From: Soonwooa sp.
Lineage (GTDB): Bacteria; Bacteroidota; Bacteroidia; Flavobacteriales; Weeksellaceae
DNA length: 16,922 bases
NCBI RefSeq assembly: GCF_030151385.1
Contig: NZ_JASLDS010000075.1
Location: forward strand, 1 to 16,922
Direction of reading: 5' to 3'
The position numbers and the translations under genes were made by a program. The stretch's first letter is position 1. The number at the start of each line of letters is the position of its first letter. Of the stretch, positions 1 through 8,494 are shown piece after piece. Under the pieces are notes generated by a model, which saw only the letters and a program-made list of their open reading frames with translations, searched no databases and was not told the origin of the DNA.

Positions 1-13
1 CAAGATTAATTAA

Positions 14-1375
14 ATGATTAGTTGGAGAAAGCATTATAAAAAGAGTTTGATAGCAATAGGTTTGTTGCTATCGACTAGCGCTTCTATTCATGCACAAGGA
101 GATCCAAAGAAAGGCCAAGATCTTTTCAAAGCCAATTGTACCGCTTGCCACGCGCTGGACAAGCAGATGATTGGACCTGCTTTGGGCGGTATTGTTGATA
201 AGGTAAAGAAGGAGCAAGGTCTGGGACCAGACTGGTTACACAAGTGGATTAAGGATAACAAAGCACTTAGAGCATCAGGCGATAAGTATGCTAACCAAAT
301 CTACGAGGAGTTCAACAAAGTTGAAATGTTGCAATTCCCGAATTTGTCAGAAGCAGATATTGATAATATCTTAGCTTATACGACAGATCCGCCAAAAGAA
401 GAGCCAAAGGCTGATCCTGCTGCTGCAGCGGCAACGGATGCTTCTGCTAACGGTCAACAATCAAAAGATGGTCAACTTAACTCACAAGCAATTTTAGCAG
501 CATTTGTTGTTATTGCTGGTTTGTTACTTTGGTTGTTAGTGAAAATTAGACAATTAGTTAAATTACAACAAACACCTGAGTTGTCTGATCTTAACTCAAC
601 AAGAGTTAATAGCTTCTCAGAACTTTATAAGAAATACAGCTTTGTAGGTAAAGGTGTTATCGCGATTCTAGCAGTATTAGCATTGTACGGTGTTTGGAAT
701 TCATTAATGTGGATCGGGGTATACAAAGGTTATAAGCCTGAGCAACCTATCCATTTCTCGCACAAGATCCACGCTGGAGAAAATAAAATCGACTGTCAGC
801 TTTGTCACTCTGGTGCTAAGTACGGTAAGGTTTCAGAAATCCCTTCAGTTAACGTATGTATGAACTGTCACAGAAGTATTTCTGAGTATAATGGTAAATA
901 CATGGAGCCAGGAAAAGATAAAGCATTCTATGATGGAGAAATCCAAAAGATTTATGCTGCTGCTGGTTGGGATGCTGCTAAGCAACAATATACAGGAAAG
1001 ACTTCTCCAATCGAATGGACAAGAATCCATAATATGCCAGATTTCGTTTACTTCAACCACTCTCAGCACGTTGTAGCTGGTGAGAAAGCGATTATCTCGT
1101 CATTCAATAAGAAAAATCCTGCTAACCAAATTGATGTGGTTTGTAAAGCTTGTCACGGTAAAGTTGATACTATGAATGTAGTACAAATGGCGAACGACTT
1201 TACAATGGGATGGTGTATAGAATGTCACAGAACAACAGAAGTTGACATGACTAATGGATACAACCAAGAGTATTTCAAGAATCTTCACGACAAGTTGAAA
1301 AAACAATACGGAGAAGGTGCTAAAATTACTGTAGATGCTATCGGTGGTCTAGAGTGTGGTAAATGTCATTATTAA
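14..1375 (+). CDS. actA: Alternative Complex III subunit ActA, six-haem cytochrome c
   Basis: Haem-bearing electron-transfer subunit of the periplasmic arm of Alternative Complex III (quinol oxidation). Six CXXCH haem sites are visible: residues 42-46, 261-265, 282-286, 377-381, 401-405 and 448-452, the last one residue from the C-terminus. The first lies in a separate N-terminal class I-like cytochrome c domain (about 28-125, likely axial Met104 in EMLQFP). It is followed by an Ala/Pro-rich linker, a membrane helix (about 158-177) and a second helix (about 212-235) before the pentahaem domain. An N-terminal hydrophobic segment (11-27) ending in HAQ looks like a signal peptide. An in-frame TAA at 11-13 directly precedes the ATG, so the gene is complete although it begins 14 bases into the window. 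First gene of actABCDEF, 21 nt before actB. The five C-terminal haems are the family norm; the N-terminal haem domain is an added module. Confidence 0.95.
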   Translation: MISWRKHYKKSLIAIGLLLSTSASIHAQGDPKKGQDLFKANCTACHALDKQMIGPALGGIVDKVKKEQGLGPDWLHKWIKDNKALRASGDKYANQIYEEFNKVEMLQFPNLSEADIDNILAYTTDPPKEEPKADPAAAAATDASANGQQSKDGQLNSQAILAAFVVIAGLLLWLLVKIRQLVKLQQTPELSDLNSTRVNSFSELYKKYSFVGKGVIAILAVLALYGVWNSLMWIGVYKGYKPEQPIHFSHKIHAGENKIDCQLCHSGAKYGKVSEIPSVNVCMNCHRSISEYNGKYMEPGKDKAFYDGEIQKIYAAAGWDAAKQQYTGKTSPIEWTRIHNMPDFVYFNHSQHVVAGEKAIISSFNKKNPANQIDVVCKACHGKVDTMNVVQMANDFTMGWCIECHRTTEVDMTNGYNQEYFKNLHDKLKKQYGEGAKITVDAIGGLECGKCHY

Positions 1376-1396
1376 TAACAAAAATTAGAAGTATCA

Positions 1397-4300
1397 ATGG
1401 CTTCAAATAAAATACAATTCAGAAGTATTCACGAACTAAAAGACCAAACGCTTAATGCGAAGTTGGCTCAAAAAGAATTTCAGAACGAAATTCCAGTAGA
1501 TGAATTCTTAGGAGATGCGGATAAAATGAATAATTCCGGAACTTCCAGAAGAGACTTCCTAAAACTTTTAGGATTCTCTACTGCAGCTGTAACACTTGCA
1601 GCTTGTGAGGCGCCGGTTCTTAAAACTATTCCTTATGTGGTTAAGCCACATGACATCATTCCTGGTATTCCTAATTATTATGCATCATCATATTTTGATG
1701 GTTTCGATTTCGCTAGTGTTTTAGTAAAAACGAGAGAAGGTCGTCCAATCAAAATTGAACCAAATCCAACTGCTGGAAGTTTAGGTAAAACTAATGCGAG
1801 AGCACAGGCGAGTGTTTTGTCGTTATACGATAATGACAAACTAAAGCAACCTAAACTAAATGGTGCTGACGAATCTTTCGATAAGGTTGATGATTATGTT
1901 ATCAAAGGTCTTAACGAGGCACAATCGTCTGGTAAGAAAATTGTTTTATTATCACACACTTTGCCAAGTCCAACTTTCAAGAAGTTGTTTGGTGAGTTCA
2001 AAGCAAAATATCCACAAGCTGAGCTTGTAACTTACGAAGCTTATCCTCATGCTGCCGCATTGGATGCTGCTGTTGAAGTGTTCGGACAAAGAGCTTTACC
2101 AGTTTATGATTTATCAAAAACTGAGTTAGTTGTTTCTTTCCGTGCAGATTTCTTAGCAGATTATAACGCAGGAAGTTTAGAAACTTCTTATGCTGAAGCT
2201 CGTAAGCCAGGTGCTAGCATGTTAAGACACATCCAAGTGGAGTCTAACATGTCATTAACTGGTGCTAATGCTGATACAAGAATTAAACTAAAACCTAGTG
2301 ATGTTAACAAAACGCTAGTTGAAGTATATAACGGTCTTAACGGTGGAACCAATGATAAAGTTGCACAAGAAATCGTTAAAGAACTTCAAGCTAAAGGATC
2401 AAAAGCAGTTGTTTTTGCTGATGGTTCTAAAGCGGCTTATGTTTTAGCACACTTAATCAACCAAAAATTAGGTTCTGTTGCTTTCACTGGTAAAGCTAAC
2501 ATGCTTAAAGATTTTGATGCTGCTAGATTCAATGAGTTTGTTGGTTGGATGAATGGTGGACAAGTTGGTGTATTGATCACAAACAATGTTAACCCAATCT
2601 ATTCTAGCGCAAACGGTGAAGCTTTCAAATCTGCAATGGCAAAAGTTCCTTACACGGTAGCTGTTGTTGACAAGAAGAATGAAATTTGCAAAGCTTCTAA
2701 AGCGGTTATTCCTGTTGCTAACTGGTTAGAATCTTGGGGTGATATCGCTCCAGAAACTGGTTCTTATTCATTAATGCAACCGACTATCCAAAAGATTTAC
2801 AAATCTAGACAGATTGAAGAATCTTTATTGGTTTGGATCAATGGTAAAGGAAGTCCTGCTAATGATTATTATACTTACCTAAAAGCAAATGCTGCTTCAC
2901 TTCTTGGTGGAACATCATTTAACAAAGCTTTATATAACGGATTCACTTCTGCTGCAGTAGGATCTTCAATGTCTTACGCTGGTGGTAATGCTGGTCAAGC
3001 AGTTTCTGAACTTAATGCTTTCAAAGCTTCGGATTTAGAACTTCAATTATATCTTAACACAGCTATCGGTGATGGTACACAAGCTAACAACCCTTGGTTG
3101 CAAGAATTACCAGATCCAATTACGAGATTGTCTTGGGATAACTATTTGACAATTTCTCCAAAAGATGCTGAACGTTTAAAAATTGAGAATGATCTTAACG
3201 GAAGAATGCAGTTAAACGGTTCTGTTGTTGACTTAACAGTTAATGGTAAAGAGCTTAAAAACGTTCCTGTATTTATCCAACCAGGTCAAGCTGACGGTTC
3301 TGTAGGTTTAGCTTTAGGTTACGGTAAAAAAGATTCTGGAAAAGTTGCTGAAACAGGTGTTGATGCTTACGTTTTATTTGACGGTGCTAATACTGTTTTA
3401 TCAAATGTTTCTCTTAAGTTAACTGGTGAAGAGCACGAGTTTGCAGGAATGCAGCTTCAAAATACATTAATGGGTCGTTACGAGATTGCTAAGGAAGTTC
3501 CTTTAGCTGATTTCATCGGAAAACCTGTTGAAGCTTGGAACAAGCCATTAGAAATGCACACAATCGGAGGTGCTTTGCCAATTGGTAAAATTGACCTTTG
3601 GGATTCTTTTGATGATACTGATGGACCACACTTTAACCTTTCTGTAGACCTTAACTCTTGTACTGGTTGTGGTGCTTGTGTTATCGCTTGTCAGGCTGAG
3701 AACAACGTACCAGTTGTTGGTAAAGAAGAGATCAGAATGTCTCGTGATATGTATTGGTTAAGAATTGACCGTTACTATTCTGCAAGAGAAAAAATCGAAA
3801 ACAAAGAAGCGGTTGATAGAGGTCTAGATGTACCTAACCTTTACAAAATCTTGATCCAACCAAGTGAAAGTCCAGATGTGATTTTCCAACCAGTAATGTG
3901 TCAACATTGTAACCACGCACCTTGTGAAACTGTATGTCCAGTTGCGGCAACATCACATGGTAAGCAAGGTCAAAACATGATGGCGTACAACAGATGTATT
4001 GGTACTAGATATTGTGCTAACAACTGTCCATACAAAGTGAGACGTTTCAACTGGTTTACATATAACCTTAATGATAGATTTGATTTTAATCAAAATAATG
4101 ATTTAGGAAGAATGGTTCTTAACCCAGACGTTGTTGTAAGAACAAGAGGGGTTATGGAGAAATGTTCTATGTGTATCCAAATGACACAGAATGTTATCCT
4201 TGAAGCTAAGAAAGAAGGCAGAAGAGTTGCTGATGGAGAATTCCAAACAGCTTGTTCTAAAGCTTGTTCTACAGGTGCAATGAAGTTCGGTGATATGAAC

Positions 4301-4429
4301 GACATTAACTCAGAAGTTAGAGCATTATTCGGCGGCAAGAGAAAATATACTTTGCTGGAAGAGATTGGTACTAAGCCAAACGTATTCTACCATGCGAAAA
4401 TTAGAAATAGAAAAGAAAACAACGTTTAA
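1397..4429 (+). CDS. actB: Alternative Complex III subunit ActB (Mo-less molybdopterin oxidoreductase fold fused to Fe-S protein)
   Basis: Large periplasmic Fe-S subunit, 1010 residues, fusing a molybdopterin-oxidoreductase-like half (ActB1) to an NrfC/ferredoxin-like half (ActB2). A Tat motif RRDFLK sits at 51-56 after an unusually long N-region, the extended Tat signal typical of this family. The hydrophobic stretch ends in LAAC with Cys70, a possible lipobox. The first 750 residues hold only two cysteines (70 and 431), so the N-terminal Fe-S cluster of true molybdoenzymes is absent; known ActB1 also lacks Mo cofactor. The C-terminal half has the cluster ligands: C755/758/761/765, C835/838/843/847, C867/873/877, C923/926 and C953/957. 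The family carries three [4Fe-4S] and one [3Fe-4S] clusters that take electrons from the quinol site in ActC to the ActA haems. It lies 21 nt after actA and 18 nt before actC. Confidence 0.96.
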   Translation: MASNKIQFRSIHELKDQTLNAKLAQKEFQNEIPVDEFLGDADKMNNSGTSRRDFLKLLGFSTAAVTLAACEAPVLKTIPYVVKPHDIIPGIPNYYASSYFDGFDFASVLVKTREGRPIKIEPNPTAGSLGKTNARAQASVLSLYDNDKLKQPKLNGADESFDKVDDYVIKGLNEAQSSGKKIVLLSHTLPSPTFKKLFGEFKAKYPQAELVTYEAYPHAAALDAAVEVFGQRALPVYDLSKTELVVSFRADFLADYNAGSLETSYAEARKPGASMLRHIQVESNMSLTGANADTRIKLKPSDVNKTLVEVYNGLNGGTNDKVAQEIVKELQAKGSKAVVFADGSKAAYVLAHLINQKLGSVAFTGKANMLKDFDAARFNEFVGWMNGGQVGVLITNNVNPIYSSANGEAFKSAMAKVPYTVAVVDKKNEICKASKAVIPVANWLESWGDIAPETGSYSLMQPTIQKIYKSRQIEESLLVWINGKGSPANDYYTYLKANAASLLGGTSFNKALYNGFTSAAVGSSMSYAGGNAGQAVSELNAFKASDLELQLYLNTAIGDGTQANNPWLQELPDPITRLSWDNYLTISPKDAERLKIENDLNGRMQLNGSVVDLTVNGKELKNVPVFIQPGQADGSVGLALGYGKKDSGKVAETGVDAYVLFDGANTVLSNVSLKLTGEEHEFAGMQLQNTLMGRYEIAKEVPLADFIGKPVEAWNKPLEMHTIGGALPIGKIDLWDSFDDTDGPHFNLSVDLNSCTGCGACVIACQAENNVPVVGKEEIRMSRDMYWLRIDRYYSAREKIENKEAVDRGLDVPNLYKILIQPSESPDVIFQPVMCQHCNHAPCETVCPVAATSHGKQGQNMMAYNRCIGTRYCANNCPYKVRRFNWFTYNLNDRFDFNQNNDLGRMVLNPDVVVRTRGVMEKCSMCIQMTQNVILEAKKEGRRVADGEFQTACSKACSTGAMKFGDMNDINSEVRALFGGKRKYTLLEEIGTKPNVFYHAKIRNRKENNV

Positions 4430-4447
4430 ATAATAAATAGGTAAAAA

Positions 4448-5845
4448 ATGTCAGGACATTACGAAGCTCCGATAAGGGAACCTTTAATTATTGGTCATAA
4501 GACTTATCACGATATTACGGAAGATATCGCAAGACCTATCGAGGAACGTGCAGGTAAATTATGGTGGGCATCACTATATGCAGCATTAGTACTTTTCATC
4601 TACGGATTTGGTTGTATCGCGTATACAATTGGGACTGGTATTGGTGCATGGGGATTGAACAGAACTATTAACTGGGGTTGGGATATTACCAACTTCGTAT
4701 GGTGGGTTGGTATTGGTCACGCTGGTACACTAATCTCCGCTGTACTATTATTATTTAGACAAAGATGGAGAATGTCGGTTAACCGTTCTGCAGAAGCGAT
4801 GACAATTTTCGCGGTATGTCAGGCAGCGATTTTCCCAGTTATCCACATGGGTCGTGTATGGGTAGGATATTGGGTGTTCCCATTGCCTAACCAATTCGGT
4901 TCACTTTGGCCTAACTTTAACTCGCCTCTACTTTGGGACGTATTCGCAATCTCAACTTATTTCTCTGTATCAGTAGTATTCTGGTTCATGGGACTTATTC
5001 CTGACTTTGCAATGATTAGAGATAGAGCTAAGACACCATTCAACAAGAAGATGTATACAATTCTTGCTTTCGGATGGGGTGGTAAGGCAAAACACTGGCA
5101 AAGATTCGAAGAACTTTCTTTGGTTCTTGCAGGTTTAGCAACACCGCTAGTATTCTCAGTGCACACGACGGTATCATTTGACTTTGCAACTTCGGTTATT
5201 AAAGGATGGCACTCAACAATCTATCCTCCATACTTCGTTGCTGGTGCGATCTTCTCAGGATTCGCGATGGTACAGACGTTATTGTTAGTTGCTAGAAAAG
5301 TTTGTCACCTAGAAGATTATATCACAATGTACCACATTGAGATTATGAACATCGTAATCATCCTAACAGGTGGTATGGTAACAGTGGCTTATGCTTGTGA
5401 ATATTTTATCGCTTGGTATTCTGGATCAAGATTCGAAGATTTCGTATATCTTTCTCCTGGTGCAGCAACTGGTCCTTACTGGTGGGCATTCTGGGCGCTA
5501 ATCATTTGTAACTTGGTAGTGCCAGCATTATTCTGGTTCAAGAGAGTAAGAACTAACATTATTGCAACATTTATCATTGCATTAATTATTAATATCGGTA
5601 TGTGGTTTGAGCGTTTTGACATTATTGTTATCAACTTGTCAAGAGACTACTTACCATCTTCATGGACAATGTTTATGCCGACAATTATTGACGTTGGTGT
5701 ATATCTTGGTACAATCGGATTCTTCTCAGTATTATTCCTATTATATGCAAGAACATTCCCTGTAATTGCACAAGCGGAATTGAAGAGTATTTTGAAAATT
5801 TCAGGTGAAACTTATAAAGCAAAAGAAGGAGATGAGCACCACTAA
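4448..5845 (+). CDS. actC: Alternative Complex III subunit ActC, NrfD/PsrC-like quinol-binding membrane protein
   Basis: Polytopic inner-membrane subunit of the NrfD/PsrC family, 465 residues with about ten hydrophobic helices, starting near residues 38-62 and 80-103. In known Alternative Complex III structures ActC holds the quinol oxidation site beside the [3Fe-4S] cluster of ActB and has conserved His and Asp residues there. His133 in PVIHMGR and Asp164 in LLWDVF are good candidates here, though I assign them by pattern and not by alignment. The N-terminal cytoplasmic segment begins MSGHYEAPIREPL, a common ActC opening. Its last 14 nt overlap the start of actD, suggesting coupled translation. 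It is the paralogue of actF at the end of the operon. Confidence 0.95.
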   Translation: MSGHYEAPIREPLIIGHKTYHDITEDIARPIEERAGKLWWASLYAALVLFIYGFGCIAYTIGTGIGAWGLNRTINWGWDITNFVWWVGIGHAGTLISAVLLLFRQRWRMSVNRSAEAMTIFAVCQAAIFPVIHMGRVWVGYWVFPLPNQFGSLWPNFNSPLLWDVFAISTYFSVSVVFWFMGLIPDFAMIRDRAKTPFNKKMYTILAFGWGGKAKHWQRFEELSLVLAGLATPLVFSVHTTVSFDFATSVIKGWHSTIYPPYFVAGAIFSGFAMVQTLLLVARKVCHLEDYITMYHIEIMNIVIILTGGMVTVAYACEYFIAWYSGSRFEDFVYLSPGAATGPYWWAFWALIICNLVVPALFWFKRVRTNIIATFIIALIINIGMWFERFDIIVINLSRDYLPSSWTMFMPTIIDVGVYLGTIGFFSVLFLLYARTFPVIAQAELKSILKISGETYKAKEGDEHH

Positions 5846-6353
5846 AATTATATACGGACTATACGGCGACGACGATGATTTAATGCACGGCGTTAAGGCC
5901 TTCACCGATAAAGGAATTAAAATTAATGAAGTCTACACACCTTTCCCAGTTCACGGGCTAGATAAAGCTTTAGGCCTTAAGAAAACTAGAATTTCTGATG
6001 CTGCTTTCTTCTACGCACTTTATGGGGTTTCTATCGGTGCTTTGACAACATATTATATGATGAACCACGACTGGCCACAAAATATTGGTGGTAAACCATC
6101 TTTTGATTGGGGACACAATATGCCAGCTTTCGTAGTTCCGATGTTCGAATTAATGGTTTTCTGTGCGGCACACCTTATGTCTTTAACTTATTTGGTTAGA
6201 AACAAAATGTATCCAGGTGCTAAGCCTCAGAATCCAGATCCAAGAACAACGGATGACAAGTTCCTAATGGAATTCATCACTGATGATGTTGAAACTGTTA
6301 AACAAGTTTTGATCGATACAGGTGTTGAAGAAATAACTGTTAAAGATGCTTAA
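5832..6353 (+). CDS. actD: Alternative Complex III subunit ActD (DUF3341)
   Basis: Small membrane subunit of the DUF3341/ActD family, 173 residues. An N-terminal cytoplasmic domain beginning KIIYGLYGDDDDLMHGV is followed by two membrane helices at about 57-76 and 97-121 and a C-terminal tail. In the complex it packs against ActC; a direct redox role is not known. I chose the ATG at 5832, which gives the family's usual N-terminus and overlaps the end of actC by 14 nt. An in-frame GTG at 5805 would extend the overlap and adds a Lys-rich segment not expected of the family. An AAGGAG directly abuts the ATG with no spacing, so it is unlikely to act as a Shine-Dalgarno site. The end lies 1 nt before the preferred actE ATG. 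Confidence 0.93.
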   Translation: MSTTKIIYGLYGDDDDLMHGVKAFTDKGIKINEVYTPFPVHGLDKALGLKKTRISDAAFFYALYGVSIGALTTYYMMNHDWPQNIGGKPSFDWGHNMPAFVVPMFELMVFCAAHLMSLTYLVRNKMYPGAKPQNPDPRTTDDKFLMEFITDDVETVKQVLIDTGVEEITVKDA

Positions 6354-6354
6354 G

Positions 6355-7068
6355 ATGAACAAGAATATTTTTAAAATTACCGCAGTCCTTGGATTAGCAA
6401 CTGTTCTATTGAATTCTTGCAGTAAGGAAAATCCACCTTTGGTATATTTCCCTGACATGTACTTCCCAGTAGCTTATGATCCATTAATGAAGGCTGAAGA
6501 TGCTTACTCTAAGCACGAAAACGAAATTCCTTTGTTTGCAGCTAATGGTTTTGCGACAGGTTTAATACCAGTTGAAGGAACTGTTTCTCAGAATAAAGAT
6601 GGTGTTATTGACGAAGAAGGAAATCCTAAAAACGTTGATGAATATAACGCTGGTTACGATAAGTCTAAAACTTTAACAGTATCTCCTCTAGATCCTAAGA
6701 ATGCTGCAAAAGATTTAGAAAGAGGTAAAATCTTATTTGACCACACTTGTTCTGCTTGTCATGGTACAGGTGGAGATGGTCAAGGACCAATTGTACAAAG
6801 CGGTGCTTACTCTGGTGTACCAAACTATAAAGATAGAGATGTTACTGTAGGATCTGTACATTATGTACTTTCGCATGGTCGAAATGCCATGGGATCTTAT
6901 GCAGGACAACTTAATCCTGGTGACCGTTGGAGAGTTGCAATGTATGTTATGAACGCTTTCAAAGCTAGTGCGACTCCAGCAGCGGCAGCTCCTGCAACTG
7001 ATGCGGCAGCGCCAAAAGCTGATGACAAACCAGCTACTGAAGAAAATAATACTAACACTAAAAAATAG
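6355..7068 (+). CDS. actE: Alternative Complex III subunit ActE, monohaem cytochrome c lipoprotein
   Basis: Periplasmic monohaem cytochrome c, 237 residues. The N-terminus is a lipoprotein signal with the lipobox LNSC at Cys22, so the protein should be lipid-anchored to the outer face of the inner membrane. One haem site, CSACH, lies at 132-136 and is followed by the GTGGDGQGP loop. The likely axial methionine is Met179 in the segment GRNAMGSYAG. The last 30 residues are Ala/Pro/Lys-rich and low complexity. In the complex ActE carries electrons from the ActA haems toward the terminal oxidase. An in-frame ATG at 6346 would add three residues and overlap actD by 8 nt; the ATG at 6355, right after the actD stop, gives a more typical lipoprotein N-terminus. 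Either is possible. Confidence 0.93.
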   Translation: MNKNIFKITAVLGLATVLLNSCSKENPPLVYFPDMYFPVAYDPLMKAEDAYSKHENEIPLFAANGFATGLIPVEGTVSQNKDGVIDEEGNPKNVDEYNAGYDKSKTLTVSPLDPKNAAKDLERGKILFDHTCSACHGTGGDGQGPIVQSGAYSGVPNYKDRDVTVGSVHYVLSHGRNAMGSYAGQLNPGDRWRVAMYVMNAFKASATPAAAAPATDAAAPKADDKPATEENNTNTKK

Positions 7069-7077
7069 AAGTAAGAA

Positions 7078-8412
7078 ATGTATAGTTTTTCCCCTAAGTT
7101 GAGATTATATTCAATTATACTGATTGTTGCTGGGTTAGTGTTATTCATTGCTGGATATGCCTTGAACAAAAGTATAGACGATACGACCATTAGTCATTGG
7201 ATGGAGATGGCTCATTCTGGTGGTCATGATGCTCCATCGCACTCAAGTGAAATGATTGGTCCACAAGATCATCAAGCACACTTGGAGCATGCAAAAATGC
7301 AAGTAGGAAATCAGCCTTTAGCAGCATTGCATGTTGCAGCGGTTTTCTTATTCGGTGTTAGTTGTGCAGCATTATTCTTCTACAGTATTCAACATGCAGC
7401 ACATGCTGGTTGGTCAATTATTGTAACAAGAGTAATGGAAGCTGTTGCTTCTTTCATCCCTTATGCTGGTGTTGTTTTAATAATCATTGTATTGTTAAAT
7501 GCATTCCATGCCGGACATTTGTTCCATTGGATGGATCCGAGTTTAACAGATCCTAATTCGATTAACTTTGACGTTATTCTTTATGAAAAGAAATTGTTTC
7601 TTAACATTCCTTTTTATGTTATCAGAACTTTTATCTATGTTATCGGAGCAACGTTCTTTGTTTATAAATTAAAAAGTGTTTCTAAAAAAGTTGACGATAC
7701 TAACGGAGACAGAAAAGTATATGCAAGTCTTTATAACTGGAGTGTTGGTTATATCGCATTCTTCGGATTTGCATCAGCTTCTTGGGCTTGGGATTGGTTA
7801 ATGTCAATTGACCCACACTGGTATTCTACATTGTATATTTGGTATTCAATGGTAAGTTGCCTATCAACTGCAGTTGCAGCAATCATTTTGGTAAGTGTTT
7901 ATTTAAAGAAAAAAGGAGTTTATCCTCAATTCAATGATAACCATTTACACGATTTAGGTAAGTTCTTATTTGCGACAAGTATGCTTTGGACATACCTTTG
8001 GTTCTGTCAGTTCATGCTTTATTGGTATGCTAACGTACCAGAGGAAATTAACTATTTCTTGGGTAGATTTACATATTACGCGCCAACATTCTTACCAATG
8101 TTAATTGTTAACTTCCTAATGCCATTACTAATTTTAGTAAGTAGTAGTGTTAAGAGAAATTACAAAGTGGTAACATTTGTTGCAGTAGTTGTAATCTTCG
8201 GTCACTGGGTAGATTATTTTAATATGGTAATGCCTGGTACAGTTGGTCCTTATTGGAATAACTTGCCAACATTCTTATTAACTGTTGGTTCTTTCGCAGC
8301 ATTGGTAGGATTATTTATCTTCGTTGTGATGACAGCTTTAACTAAGTTGAAATTAATGCCAACTGGTAACCCATTCTTCCACGAATCAGAGATTTACGAA
8401 TATCCTTTCTAA
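7078..8412 (+). CDS. actF: Alternative Complex III subunit ActF, NrfD-like membrane protein
   Basis: Second NrfD/PsrC-like membrane subunit, paralogous to ActC, 444 residues with about ten hydrophobic helices. After the first helix (about 9-28) comes a polar loop rich in His, Asp and Ser (about 43-75, including HSGGHDAPSHSSEM) before the second helix. That loop is notable for its histidines but I cannot assign it a metal-binding role. Later segments such as WAWDWLMSIDPHWYST are typical of ActF. In the complex it pairs with ActC in the membrane; no quinol site has been clearly assigned to it. It is the last gene of the operon, 9 nt after actE, and is followed within 25 nt by a strong intrinsic terminator. 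No oxidase gene follows. Confidence 0.95.
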   Translation: MYSFSPKLRLYSIILIVAGLVLFIAGYALNKSIDDTTISHWMEMAHSGGHDAPSHSSEMIGPQDHQAHLEHAKMQVGNQPLAALHVAAVFLFGVSCAALFFYSIQHAAHAGWSIIVTRVMEAVASFIPYAGVVLIIIVLLNAFHAGHLFHWMDPSLTDPNSINFDVILYEKKLFLNIPFYVIRTFIYVIGATFFVYKLKSVSKKVDDTNGDRKVYASLYNWSVGYIAFFGFASASWAWDWLMSIDPHWYSTLYIWYSMVSCLSTAVAAIILVSVYLKKKGVYPQFNDNHLHDLGKFLFATSMLWTYLWFCQFMLYWYANVPEEINYFLGRFTYYAPTFLPMLIVNFLMPLLILVSSSVKRNYKVVTFVAVVVIFGHWVDYFNMVMPGTVGPYWNNLPTFLLTVGSFAALVGLFIFVVMTALTKLKLMPTGNPFFHESEIYEYPF

Positions 8413-8434
8413 GAGATATTGTTATTTAGAATTT

Positions 8435-8465
8435 GAAACCCGGCTTTTGTCGGGTTTCTTTTTTT
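8435..8465 (+). terminator. Intrinsic terminator of the actABCDEF operon
   Basis: A perfect 8-bp stem (GAAACCCG at 8435-8442 pairing with CGGGTTTC at 8451-8458) around an 8-nt loop is followed by seven T residues (8459-8465). It starts 22 nt after the actF stop and ends 29 nt before the next gene. It is a textbook Rho-independent terminator and separates the act operon from the exonuclease gene. Confidence 0.93.
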
Positions 8466-8494
8466 GTTTAAATTAGGTTAAAATACAATAGGCT

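Noticed and set aside
7201..7302. His-rich loop of ActF, considered as a metal-binding site.
   Set aside because: No recognised ligand spacing, and the loop is variable in sequence type; no support beyond composition.
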